Positions 15,804 through 23,036 of a stretch of DNA of 64,000 nucleotides are shown here, in pieces. Below the pieces are notes generated by a model. That model was not told the DNA's origin, did no database searches, and was given only the letters and a program-made list of their open reading frames with translations. The number at the start of each line of letters is the position of its first letter. Within the stretch, counting starts at the first letter, position 1. Source of the stretch: Oribacterium sp. P6A1 (GTDB lineage: Bacteria > Bacillota > Clostridia > Lachnospirales > Lachnospiraceae); contig NZ_JNKO01000010.1 in NCBI RefSeq assembly GCF_000702885.1, positions 1 through 64,000 on the forward strand, read 5' to 3'. The position numbers and the translations under genes were made by a program.

Positions 15804-16738
15804 AGTGTATCACCTTTCTGATATCCTTCAGGTACATAGTCAAATAAGCTGTAACCGAAATACTGCTTCTGTAAGCTTTCGATGGTTCCGTCAGCCTTCA
15901 GTTCCTCAAAGGCCTTGTCGAAATCATCTGCAAACTGCTGCTCATCCTTGTTGAAGAGTGACCAGATAGGGATACCCTCATAAGGAACAAACGCAAGCTT
16001 GTCTGAGAAATCATGATACTCACCATCTTCCTTTTCTACATTTGCTTCAAAGGAAGTCTTAATGTTGAAGTAAGCATCATAGCGGCCTTCCAGTACCCAC
16101 TGATATGCGTCTGCCGCTTCGAAGGAATCACCTGCCACAAGGTCGATCTTTGCATCAGGGTGTTTTGAGTTGTAGTTCTCAACGATATTGTACTGAGCGT
16201 TTGCGGGTCCGATGGGAACCAGCTTTCCGGAGTACTTTGCAAAGGACTCAAGATCTGTTATTTCCGAAGCATTCTCCTTACGGATTGCGATACCGATGAT
16301 AGAAGCTCCTGTGTAGTTCTTAGGGAAAACGTACTTCTTTGAACGCTCTTCGGTCCACCATACGCCCTTGCTGCCGGCATTGTACTTGCCTGACTCTACA
16401 CCAACCAGAAGATCATCGTCTGTTGTTCCCACATACTCGAACTCATAGTTCTCGAGCTTTTCATCTATAGCCTTCCAGACCGCAACTTCATATCCGTCAT
16501 GATTTCCGTCCTTGTCAATGAAGTCGTAAGGAACATAAGACTGTGTATGAGCGATAACCTTCTTTATGACTCCGGAAGCATCAGATGAAGCGGAAGTGGC
16601 TTCTTCTGATGTTGCAGCTTCAGATGAAGCTGCAGCAGTTGTTGCATCAGGAGTTGATGAGCCGCAGGCTGCAAGGGATGCGGCGGTGATGGATACAAGT
16701 GAAACTGCTGCTACGATATTAATAAAATTCTTTTTCAT
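15800..16738 (-). CDS. Amino-acid (probably cystine-type) ABC transporter substrate-binding lipoprotein
   Basis: 312 residues from the ATG at 16738, preceded by GGGGAG at eight bases; the upstream frame extension has no ribosome site. The lipobox is LAAC (Cys 25), then an Ala/Ser/Thr-rich linker. The mature part is a family-3 solute-binding protein with PYDFIDKDGNHDGYEVAVWKA, DDLLVGVESGKYNAG, and a C terminus with GTIESLQKQYFGYSLF. It captures an amino acid outside the membrane for the permeases encoded next. The substrate is inferred from context: the C-S lyases and the cysteine-rich leader argue for cystine, a cysteine conjugate or methionine. Confidence 0.88.
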   Translation of the reverse strand: MKKNFINIVAAVSLVSITAASLAACGSSTPDATTAAASSEAATSEEATSASSDASGVIKKVIAHTQSYVPYDFIDKDGNHDGYEVAVWKAIDEKLENYEFEYVGTTDDDLLVGVESGKYNAGSKGVWWTEERSKKYVFPKNYTGASIIGIAIRKENASEITDLESFAKYSGKLVPIGPANAQYNIVENYNSKHPDAKIDLVAGDSFEAADAYQWVLEGRYDAYFNIKTSFEANVEKEDGEYHDFSDKLAFVPYEGIPIWSLFNKDEQQFADDFDKAFEELKADGTIESLQKQYFGYSLFDYVPEGYQKGDTL

Positions 16739-16761
16739 AATTTTTTCTCCCCTATACATAT

Positions 16762-16835
16762 TTGAACACTTTTTGCGGATTCACATTTCACCCATGTCAC
16801 CAGATGAAATGTGAAATCCTGTTGAACACTTTTTG
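16762..16835. promoter_or_regulatory. Palindrome flanked by direct repeats ahead of the binding-protein gene
   Basis: TTGAACACTTTTTG occurs at 16762-16775 and again at 16822-16835. Between them TCACATTTCA (16781-16790) is inverted at 16805-16814, and the flanking GGAT/ATCC lengthens the stem with one bulge. No T-run follows in the sense direction, so it is not an obvious terminator. It may be an operator or an RNA stem that sets the different expression of the binding protein and the methyltransferase gene upstream. Confidence 0.6.
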
Positions 16836-16931
16836 AACTTTAAGATTTTGAATTTATATATTATTTCAAAGGAACGAATGAGCTTTAAGCGATCCGATAT
16901 CATCTTTTTGATACTCGGATTATTTATATTT

Positions 16932-18008
16932 TTATACGCTTGCCTTCAGATCCGGAAATCTATGTGAATCTCTTATGGTATTTACAATATGAACCTTTGG
17001 TGTGGCTTCTGCCGCTGCTTCTCTTACCCACTTGAGATGCTCTACGGATGTATCATTTGGCACTGTGCAGTCTGCTCCAACGATGACACCGGTTCTTCCT
17101 GCTTCTTCAATGATCCTGCGGGTCTCGTTCTGGATTTCTGCCTTGTTTCCTCTGTAGAGGATGCTGTCCTCTGTATTGAGGAAACCGCCGATAACTGTCT
17201 TTCTGCCGAAGAATCTTCTTCCCTCACGAAGTGAAAGGCTTTCTGTATTAACAGCCCAGTTAAATGCTGCTGCAGGATAGTCCTGGTATACACTTATGAA
17301 ATTTGTATTTCCTCTCCATCCGCAGATGTGAAGGATGTTTGTTTCACTGAGCTTATTGGCAGCTTCAAGAATTTTCTTTTCTGATGGAGTTACATACAGA
17401 CGATAAAGTGCATCAGGGATAAATCGATGTGTGTCTGTTACTGAAAGATATATTCCGTCGGCGGTTTCACTGTTTATGACTGTCGGAAGAAGTTCAATTA
17501 TGTTGTCTGCGATCTTATCCAAAACTTCTTCAACCGCTTCAGGATTTGCTTTGATAAAATGAAGAATCAGATCATTTGCCTCTTGATCACTTAAGTTATG
17601 TCCGGTGGCAAGTCCGTAACGGAGATGAGCAAGTGGTGCGAAAAGATTGTAGAAAAGGAAGGTATCATTGCCATAGATCTGTCTGTAGCCCTTTGCAAGT
17701 CTTTCCTGATCTGTGAACCATGGGTGAAAATTTGAAACCGGAGTAAATTTTGAAAGCTCCTCAGGTGTTTTTGCATCAATCGTTATTGGTAAATAGAAAT
17801 AACCGTCAGTCATGATTTTAACGAAATCAGGATCAAATTCATCCTTGAAGCGCTGTGCTCCTGACAGTATCTTGTTGAAATTCTCAGGATGCTCAACACC
17901 GCTTACAAATTCATCCTCCTCAAGATAATGATGCCAGAATCCTACAGGAATTCTCTCTACAGGTTCGTTGTTAAATGCCTTTGCTACCAGTTCTCTCTTT
18001 GTGCTCAT
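16932..18008 (-). CDS. URO-D-like corrinoid/thiol methyltransferase family protein
   Basis: 358 residues from the ATG at 18008 (AGGAGG seven to eight bases upstream). It belongs to the uroporphyrinogen decarboxylase superfamily but carries the zinc signature of its methyltransferase branch (MtaA/MtbA, methionine synthase-like): H227-x-C229 in ILHICG and C314 in GADCTVP. True heme-pathway HemE lacks this triad. The likely role is methyl transfer to or from a thiol. It is the first full gene after the cysteine-rich leader and terminator and precedes the sulfur amino-acid importer, so a role in methionine or S-methyl compound metabolism is inferred. Confidence 0.78.
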   Translation of the reverse strand: MSTKRELVAKAFNNEPVERIPVGFWHHYLEEDEFVSGVEHPENFNKILSGAQRFKDEFDPDFVKIMTDGYFYLPITIDAKTPEELSKFTPVSNFHPWFTDQERLAKGYRQIYGNDTFLFYNLFAPLAHLRYGLATGHNLSDQEANDLILHFIKANPEAVEEVLDKIADNIIELLPTVINSETADGIYLSVTDTHRFIPDALYRLYVTPSEKKILEAANKLSETNILHICGWRGNTNFISVYQDYPAAAFNWAVNTESLSLREGRRFFGRKTVIGGFLNTEDSILYRGNKAEIQNETRRIIEEAGRTGVIVGADCTVPNDTSVEHLKWVREAAAEATPKVHIVNTIRDSHRFPDLKASV

Positions 18009-18091
18009 GATATTCTCCTCCTTAATCCATAATGATTTTTGTCTTCGGTATGAAAATCGTTTTTCAAATGTCTCTTTTCGTACAATCAGGT

Positions 18092-18130
18092 ACAAAAAAA
18101 GGACCCGGATTTTTTGCCATCCGGATCCTT
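18092..18130 (-). terminator. Leader terminator (attenuator) of the sulfur amino-acid operon
   Basis: AAGGATCCGGAT (sense, 18130-18119) pairs with ATCCGGGTCCTT (18110-18099) and is followed by seven T (A18092-A18098). It lies between the leader ORF stop (18151) and the ATG of the first structural gene (18008), with no gene for it to end, the layout of transcription attenuation. Confidence 0.85.
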
Positions 18131-18150
18131 ACATGCAGACGAAAATCGAC

Positions 18151-18261
18151 TCAGCTTAGAATAGGGTATGGCAAATAAACTCTATGCATATACATACAGC
18201 ACATACAGCAGCATCCGTTAAGCATGGTATTCATTTTTGTATTCAGTGTGAATGTTGTCAT
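18151..18261 (-). CDS. Cys/Met-rich leader peptide (36 residues)
   Basis: ATG at 18261-18259, preceded by AGAAAGGAAAGG, opens a 36-codon frame ending TGA at 18151-18153. Its centre reads NGCCCMCCMYMHR: five Cys and three Met within ten codons, after a plain Thr/Asn-rich start (MTTFTLNTKMN). A terminator stem begins 21 bases beyond the stop. Leader peptides of this kind stall the ribosome when the charged tRNA they need is scarce and so let RNA polymerase pass the terminator. Here the sensed pool would be Cys-tRNA and possibly Met-tRNA, matching the sulfur amino-acid genes downstream. A metal-binding micro-protein is the main alternative. Confidence 0.72.
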   Translation of the reverse strand: MTTFTLNTKMNTMLNGCCCMCCMYMHRVYLPYPILS

Positions 18262-18398
18262 ATCTTTGCCTTTCCTTTCTTCATTTACCGGACTTGTTTA
18301 ACTTCCCGGTACTGATGATTTGTTCCGGCTGTTTTCAGCCTGAAACTATATTTATGAGTTCAAGTGTTTCTGATTTGTTCCTGAACTTCATGTACAAA

Positions 18399-18427
18399 AC
18401 TATAATCCGCAATACCCTACCTGTCCA
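18399..18427 (-). promoter_or_regulatory. Promoter of the sulfur amino-acid operon leader
   Basis: On the minus strand TGGACA (18427-18422), a 17-bp spacer and TATAGT (18404-18399) form a good vegetative promoter. Transcription would begin near 18392, giving about 130 bases of leader before the peptide ATG. That leader holds two copies of GGAACAAATCA and a GGCTG/CAGCC hairpin. Confidence 0.65.
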
Positions 18428-18529
18428 CTAGGTTTTTTTGATACTTTGCGATAGATAATGTTTATAGCAAACCTATAGATCAGATTCCTATCGCAGAATT
18501 AAACGCACCAGGATTACCATCCTGATTAA

Positions 18530-18575
18530 ACAAAGCGCTGACGAAACTTTATAAAGTTTCATCAACGCTTTTGTT
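18530..18575 (-). terminator. Terminator after the metallophosphoesterase gene
   Basis: A near-perfect stem (AAAGCG, TGA, GAAACTTT against AAAGTTTC, TCA, CGCTTT) lies beyond the stop at 18660. T-rich sequence flanks it on both strands, so it may work in both directions. Confidence 0.7.
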
Positions 18576-18659
18576 TAAAATATAAAAATTCATGCCATTC
18601 CACCAGTTCAGGTGAAAAGATAGAACCGGTACTATCCGGTTTTTAAACATCTACATTGT

Positions 18660-19754
18660 TCACCGGTCTGATTCTCCGATGTTAATGATTACATATTCCG
18701 ATTTCGTTCCGGTTTTAAATAGTATGTCCCAATCGGCTATTCCCGATGTCACTATAAAATCTGTTCCTTCTCTGTTTTCATGACCGTATATTCTGTCATT
18801 TACTCCCGATAAGTAACTGATAATATTTATGGGAAACATCTGTCCCCCGTGTGTATGTCCGGACAATACTAAATCCGCATAACCACTTTCATTAGCATAG
18901 TCATTGGGTTCATGATCCAAAAGTATGATGTATTTACTTTTATCCACCCCGGATAGCAGACTTTCCATATCTTTACGATTGTCGTGCATACTGTCACGCC
19001 TGCCTGCAACATAAAACCGGTCATCAACCAGATCAAATTCATCTTCTAAAACATGTACTCCATTGTCCTTCAAGGCCTGACGAAGCTCCTGTGCATCAAA
19101 ATCACGGCTTTTAAAAAATCCTTCATCATGATTACCAAACACAAGCCATACCCCATATTTAAAACCGGTTCTACCCAGTGCTTCGCAGGCCTTTAACATG
19201 TCCTCTTTATTTGACCAGTCATCAACATAATCTCCGGAAATACATAAAATATCAGGAGACTGGCTCTCAATGCTTTTAAGATGCTTTTCAAAACCTTCAC
19301 CATCAAAGGTCGCTCCTATATGAGAATCCGCAAACATGGCAATTCTCAATGTTCCGAGCTCTTTTTTTGTAGTCAGCTGATAATCTGTCTGCCAGACATT
19401 GGTACAAAGGTAATATGCCACCAAAAGGTAGAGGATGGTTGTTACCAGGGACAACATTACATGTAAACCTGATTTTGACCCGAAAGTCACAAACGGCCTG
19501 ATAACACGCATAACCACATCAAAAAAAAGTGTAAACCCCACCAAATGAAGAAGGATCACCAAAGCATTGACAAAAGACATAAGTTTTGTGATCACAGTAA
19601 ATACCACTGCGATTAAAAGAAACGCAAGCAGCACGCAAAGGATCCGCTTATCCGATATCCTTCCCAGAAAAAATTGATTTGACAGAACCATCGAAAGATA
19701 AACCGTTCCGCCAATCATCAACAAAATAGCTATAGCACATATCAACAGCCACAT
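18660..19754 (-). CDS. Membrane-anchored metallophosphoesterase (YkuE-like)
   Basis: 364 residues. Four hydrophobic segments fill about the first 120 residues. A calcineurin-like phosphoesterase domain follows with the five metal-ligand blocks: MFADSHIG, ISGDYVDDW, VFGNHDEG, LLDHEPND and LSGHTHGGQ. The SGIADW near the C terminus is typical of the YkuE/YaeI group, which hydrolyses phosphodiester lipids such as UDP-diacylglucosamine or cell-surface phosphates. The catalytic domain should lie at the membrane surface. Monocistronic, with its own terminator. Confidence 0.83.
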   Translation of the reverse strand: MWLLICAIAILLMIGGTVYLSMVLSNQFFLGRISDKRILCVLLAFLLIAVVFTVITKLMSFVNALVILLHLVGFTLFFDVVMRVIRPFVTFGSKSGLHVMLSLVTTILYLLVAYYLCTNVWQTDYQLTTKKELGTLRIAMFADSHIGATFDGEGFEKHLKSIESQSPDILCISGDYVDDWSNKEDMLKACEALGRTGFKYGVWLVFGNHDEGFFKSRDFDAQELRQALKDNGVHVLEDEFDLVDDRFYVAGRRDSMHDNRKDMESLLSGVDKSKYIILLDHEPNDYANESGYADLVLSGHTHGGQMFPINIISYLSGVNDRIYGHENREGTDFIVTSGIADWDILFKTGTKSEYVIINIGESDR

Positions 19755-19797
19755 TACACGCTCACTCCCTACCTATAACTATATCAAATCCGATTTC

Positions 19798-20559
19798 CTA
19801 CCTGACCGCCTTCAAATAATCTTCTTCCGACACAGATTCACACCATTCATTGCTTGTACCCTCACCTTCAATCTCGATTGCAAGATGTGAGAACCATGAA
19901 TCCGATGCTGCCCCGTGCCAGTGTTTTACTTCAGCCGGTATATTAATAACTGTTCCGGGAGTCATAAGAACAGCTTCTTTTCCCCATTCCTGATAGTATC
20001 CTCTTCCTCCCACACATATAAGCATCTGTCCGCCACCTGTTTTGGCATGATGGATGTGCCAGTGGTTTCTGCAACCCGGTTCGAAAGTAACATTGTAAAT
20101 AGGAATCTGTTTTGTGGAAACCGGAGACAGATAGCTCTGTCCATCAAAGTACTGGGCAAATGCGTCATTTGGCGCCCCTATAGGAAAAAAGATTGTATTC
20201 TGATATTTATCCTTTTCCGTATGTTCTTCGATTTTCTCAGAATATACCTCTTTAGCAAGGTTAAATACAGCCCAAGCTTTCGGCCATCCTGCATAGAATG
20301 CCACATGTGTGATGATCGCAGCCATTTCTTTCTGTGACACACCATGGTTTTTCGCATTCATTAAATGATATTTAAGGCTATTGTCAGTTATGCCCTGTGA
20401 CATAAGCGAAACTACAGTGATGATACTTCTGGTCTTTACATCAATATCCTGATTGTTCCAGTTCTCACCAAAGAGAACATCATCATTGAAATGTGCAAAC
20501 TCCGGTGCAAAGTCACCAAGCTGCTGCCTTCCTGCTGTCTGTACTATTTTTTCTTTCAT
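19798..20559 (-). CDS. Carboxymuconolactone decarboxylase-cupin fusion protein
   Basis: 253 residues with two domains. Residues 10-105 are a CMD/AhpD-like domain (DVKTRSIITVVSLMSQG, LKYHLMNAKNHGVSQKEMAAIITHVAFYAGWPKA), but no CxxC redox pair is present. Residues about 145-235 form a cupin barrel with metal ligands in HWHIHHAKTGGGQ and a second set near VKHWHG. Fusions of this type are common in anaerobes and act on small organic acids or reactive carbonyls; the true substrate is unknown. It lies in a minus-strand run with a monooxygenase-like protein and a flavin reductase. Confidence 0.82.
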   Translation of the reverse strand: MKEKIVQTAGRQQLGDFAPEFAHFNDDVLFGENWNNQDIDVKTRSIITVVSLMSQGITDNSLKYHLMNAKNHGVSQKEMAAIITHVAFYAGWPKAWAVFNLAKEVYSEKIEEHTEKDKYQNTIFFPIGAPNDAFAQYFDGQSYLSPVSTKQIPIYNVTFEPGCRNHWHIHHAKTGGGQMLICVGGRGYYQEWGKEAVLMTPGTVINIPAEVKHWHGAASDSWFSHLAIEIEGEGTSNEWCESVSEEDYLKAVR

Positions 20560-20568
20560 TACACTTCC

Positions 20569-20898
20569 TCATTTTCTTATAAAATCAGCATCCTTCTCAG
20601 GCATACCATCATCAGATATATATCTTTCTACAGTCATATGCAGATCATACTTTTCCCGAAGCTCCATGATTGTTTTCATCATAGGTGATGCATGATGTAC
20701 ATCAATTGATTTCTGATCTTTCCAGCTGTCGATAAGAAGTATTGTTTCAGGGTCATCCAGCGACTGATAATATTCATATCGAAGGTTTCCTGCCTCGCTT
20801 CTTATTGCTTCAACTGTACCGCTTTTCATCATCTCATTAGCAAACTTTTTGGCGAAGCCATTTTTACCTTTGTATCTCAGATTCACAGTTATGCTCAT
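20569..20898 (-). CDS. ABM-family (antibiotic biosynthesis monooxygenase-like) protein
   Basis: 109 residues from the ATG at 20898, which has GAGAGG at seven bases; the upstream extension lacks a site. One ferredoxin-like ABM domain: SITVNLRYKGKNG, RYEYYQSLDDPETILLIDSWKD and HHASPMMKTI. Members are small dimeric oxygenases or isomerases, including quinol monooxygenase YgiN. In an anaerobe a quinone or reactive-carbonyl role is only a guess. It ends nine bases before the CMD-cupin gene, so the two are cotranscribed. Confidence 0.78.
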   Translation of the reverse strand: MSITVNLRYKGKNGFAKKFANEMMKSGTVEAIRSEAGNLRYEYYQSLDDPETILLIDSWKDQKSIDVHHASPMMKTIMELREKYDLHMTVERYISDDGMPEKDADFIRK

Positions 20899-20997
20899 GG
20901 TATACCTCTCTTCAACGATTCCATCCGGGTTTGTACACATCTTTCATTTTCTCTACAAAAATAAGTATGCGGATAGACCGCAGACTTATCCGACTTA

Positions 20998-21540
20998 TCA
21001 CTTGTTCATTTTTCCGCAGTCGCCAACCTTATCACCGGTGACGAAATACTCGTATGTCGGGAACTCGAAAAGCACCGGCTTAAACACATGATAATCAATC
21101 TTACCGGACTTGTTCAGTACAGACTCATCCGCATAGGTAGCAATGATCTTTCCAAAGAAGTTATCGAAATTCTCAAGCTCGTAATTGTGATCCATCTCAC
21201 ACTCGATGGAGATTTTTGCATCGTCAATGAGAGGCGCACCATTCTTACCTACTGTGAACTTGAAGGCTCCGGACTTATCTTCCTTGTTGCCTGAAACGAT
21301 GCCCATTCTGTCTGCTTCCTTAAGCCATGACTCATCTACTACGTTTACAGAAAAAATCTTATTTTCACGGATACCCCTGTTTGTATAATGTGCCTGAACC
21401 ATGGAAACCATAAGGTGGCTGTGAGCCACGGTTCCTGCGTGGGCCACAAGTGTCCAGTTGGGTTTTCCGTCTACCATAGCTCCAACTACAATCACAGGTG
21501 CCGGGTATAATGCTAATGTTGCTCCGATATTCTTCTTCAT
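20998..21540 (-). CDS. Flavin reductase / FMN-binding split-barrel protein
   Basis: 180 residues matching flavin reductase-like FMN-binding proteins: start ATLALYPAPVIVVGAMVDGKPN, then the conserved NWTLVAHAGTVAHSHLMVSM, HYTNRGIRENKIFSVNV and GNKEDKSG. It would bind FMN and pass electrons to a partner or reduce flavin directly. Transcribed with the ABM and CMD-cupin genes downstream and just after the TetR gene. Confidence 0.85.
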   Translation of the reverse strand: MKKNIGATLALYPAPVIVVGAMVDGKPNWTLVAHAGTVAHSHLMVSMVQAHYTNRGIRENKIFSVNVVDESWLKEADRMGIVSGNKEDKSGAFKFTVGKNGAPLIDDAKISIECEMDHNYELENFDNFFGKIIATYADESVLNKSGKIDYHVFKPVLFEFPTYEYFVTGDKVGDCGKMNK

Positions 21541-21565
21541 TTTAAAATTCCTTCTTTCTTAAAAT

Positions 21566-21595
21566 CGAGCAAGGGAATACTTTTACCCTTACTCG
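21566..21595 (-). terminator. Hairpin between the TetR and flavin reductase genes
   Basis: CGAGCAAGGG (21566-21575) opposes CCCTTACTCG (21586-21595) with one mismatch. On the minus strand the stem is followed by ATTTT. It may weaken read-through from tetR into the redox genes. Confidence 0.5.
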
Positions 21596-21649
21596 CCAAA
21601 GACCGTCAGTCTTTAAAGCAGACATCTTCCTTTCGGACGCCTTACGATA

Positions 21650-22264
21650 TTACAGAATGAGTTTCAAGAACTGATAGGTCATTTCATATATAGTTACATC
21701 AACATGGGAGAGTTTAACCTCATCCATTGCTGCTATCTGTTTTTCAGTCGGATATGAATAGGGATAGATTCCATACATATACGGGAAGAATGCATACCTT
21801 ATCTGCTCACTTTTCTGATCGGTTATCGCAAGATGCTTTTTAAGACATTCACCAAACAGCTCAACGGATTCTTTAAAGGCTCTTTTAAATTCAACCAGTA
21901 GTTCGTTTCTGCTGTTGTCTTCTATCTCGTAAAGATTCATAGCCGAGATCTTCAAAAGAGTTTTTCTTTCTTCCATGGATTTTGCGATGGCTCTTGAAAG
22001 GGCATCCTTATCCATATCCGTATTTCTCTTGATGATGCTCCTTAAAGCATCATTCCATTTCATATATTCACGGGTAAGCAGACCTAAGAATATCTCTTCC
22101 TTTGTCTGGAAATAATTGTAAATAGAAGGTCTGGAAAAGCTGGTTTCGGTACTAATATTTTTTATGGTAATGCTGTGAAAGCCCATAGTTTCATAAAGCT
22201 TTTCACAGGCATCCATAATTTCCTCTCTTCTTCTGTCAATTGTCTCCTTAAGTTCTACTGCCAT
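21650..22264 (-). CDS. TetR-family transcriptional regulator
   Basis: 204 residues. The N-terminal DNA-binding domain has a clear helix-turn-helix (ITIKNISTETSFSRPSIYNYFQTKEEIFLGLL, about residues 32-64). The C-terminal ligand domain is specific to its subfamily and gives no clue to the inducer. Its promoter (22363-22391) carries a TTGAC-N5-GTCAA palindrome over the -35 box, and the same motif recurs at the promoter of the neighbouring aldo/keto reductase remnant. Autorepression plus control of that promoter is therefore likely. Confidence 0.9.
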   Translation of the reverse strand: MAVELKETIDRRREEIMDACEKLYETMGFHSITIKNISTETSFSRPSIYNYFQTKEEIFLGLLTREYMKWNDALRSIIKRNTDMDKDALSRAIAKSMEERKTLLKISAMNLYEIEDNSRNELLVEFKRAFKESVELFGECLKKHLAITDQKSEQIRYAFFPYMYGIYPYSYPTEKQIAAMDEVKLSHVDVTIYEMTYQFLKLIL

Positions 22265-22362
22265 GATAGTTCTCCTTTATAAATGCAGGATTTTACTTTT
22301 GTCATCGATATAAAGACGCCCATCTGATAGACTTCTTTAAATTCATGTACCAAATATAACCA

Positions 22363-22391
22363 ATAATACTATCATGTTGACACATAGTCAA
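22363..22391 (-). promoter_or_regulatory. tetR promoter with overlapping operator
   Basis: TTGACT (22391-22386), 17 bp, TATTAT (22368-22363) on the minus strand. The palindrome TTGACACATAGTCAA (22377-22391) covers the -35 box, where a TetR-type repressor would block polymerase. Confidence 0.7.
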
Positions 22392-22407
22392 TCATTGAGC
22401 AAAAAAA

Positions 22408-22629
22408 TTAATCCATCTTCTTTTCCCACATACGGATAAGATTGAGACTAAGGCTATCTGCAGTCTTCTCAAGCTCAGCTATCTCATCGGCAGTTAAAGC
22501 GATATTGCCTGCCTTTATTGCTGCATCGAATATAGGTCTTAAAGAATCAGCAGTCCAGTTGTCTCCAAATGTTCCATCATTTCCCCATGCCCATGCGCCG
22601 AGTGCTATCTTTGGTAATGTCTTTGCCAT
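22408..22629 (-). pseudogene. Aldo/keto reductase gene with a large in-frame internal deletion
   Basis: A 73-codon open frame with a good ribosome site (AAAGGAG). Residues 1-41 are the N-terminal strand and helix of an aldo/keto reductase (LPKIALGAWAWG, SLRPIFDAAIKAG), and residues 42-73 are the C-terminal helix of the same family (LTADEIAELEKTADSL, then RMWEKKMD). The catalytic Asp, Tyr, Lys and His and the whole barrel, about 240 residues, are missing. Family members often read AAKAGN before this last helix, so recombination between two AA-KAG-like stretches could have made the join. The product cannot be a reductase, although the promoter and operators look intact. Confidence 0.8.
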
Positions 22630-22648
22630 AATTATTTTCTCCTTTCGG

Positions 22649-22703
22649 TTGACATCGTGTCACTTGATGATTGGATGATAACATCGCGCTGACTCTGTGT
22701 CAA
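22649..22703 (-). promoter_or_regulatory. Promoter with two TetR-type operators ahead of the reductase remnant
   Basis: TTGACA (22703-22698), 17 bp, TATCAT (22680-22675) is an almost ideal promoter. One operator-like palindrome lies on the -35 box (22690-22703, TGACTCTGTGTCAA) and one just after the -10 box (22649-22663, TTGACATCGTGTCAC). Both resemble the tetR operator. Confidence 0.72.
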
Positions 22704-22704
22704 C

Positions 22705-23036
22705 TCATTTCTTCCAAGTTTATAATTATTTTATTTTTCATCATTAAACTAAAGAATTTCCTTTTTAACAAGACTCCGGATTTTATGAAAACCGCATACA
22801 GCCATTACCCATATTCTGCTGATAAAATTTTAAGCTGCACCGGTAAAATTACGAGACAATCAAATGGAGGCTGACGAACATAGATTTCTCCCGGATTTAT
22901 TAACTATCTACCATGCCTTTGTTTCAAAAGAATACCGGCTTAGAATAATTCGAATAACAGAAACCGGCTAAAACTCGAATATATCGATATTAGCCGGTTG
23001 ATTTATATATTTAGTATCGAGAAAACTAATTCTACG
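22705..23036. other. Gene-free stretch holding the Fe-ADH terminator
   Basis: About 330 bases between the reductase remnant promoter and the end of the alcohol dehydrogenase gene. The stem AACCGGCTA (22962-22970) and TAGCCGGTT (22991-22999) is a likely terminator for the dehydrogenase on the minus strand. A partial copy (ACCGGCTTAG near 22934) sits just beyond. Nothing else was recognised. Confidence 0.55.
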
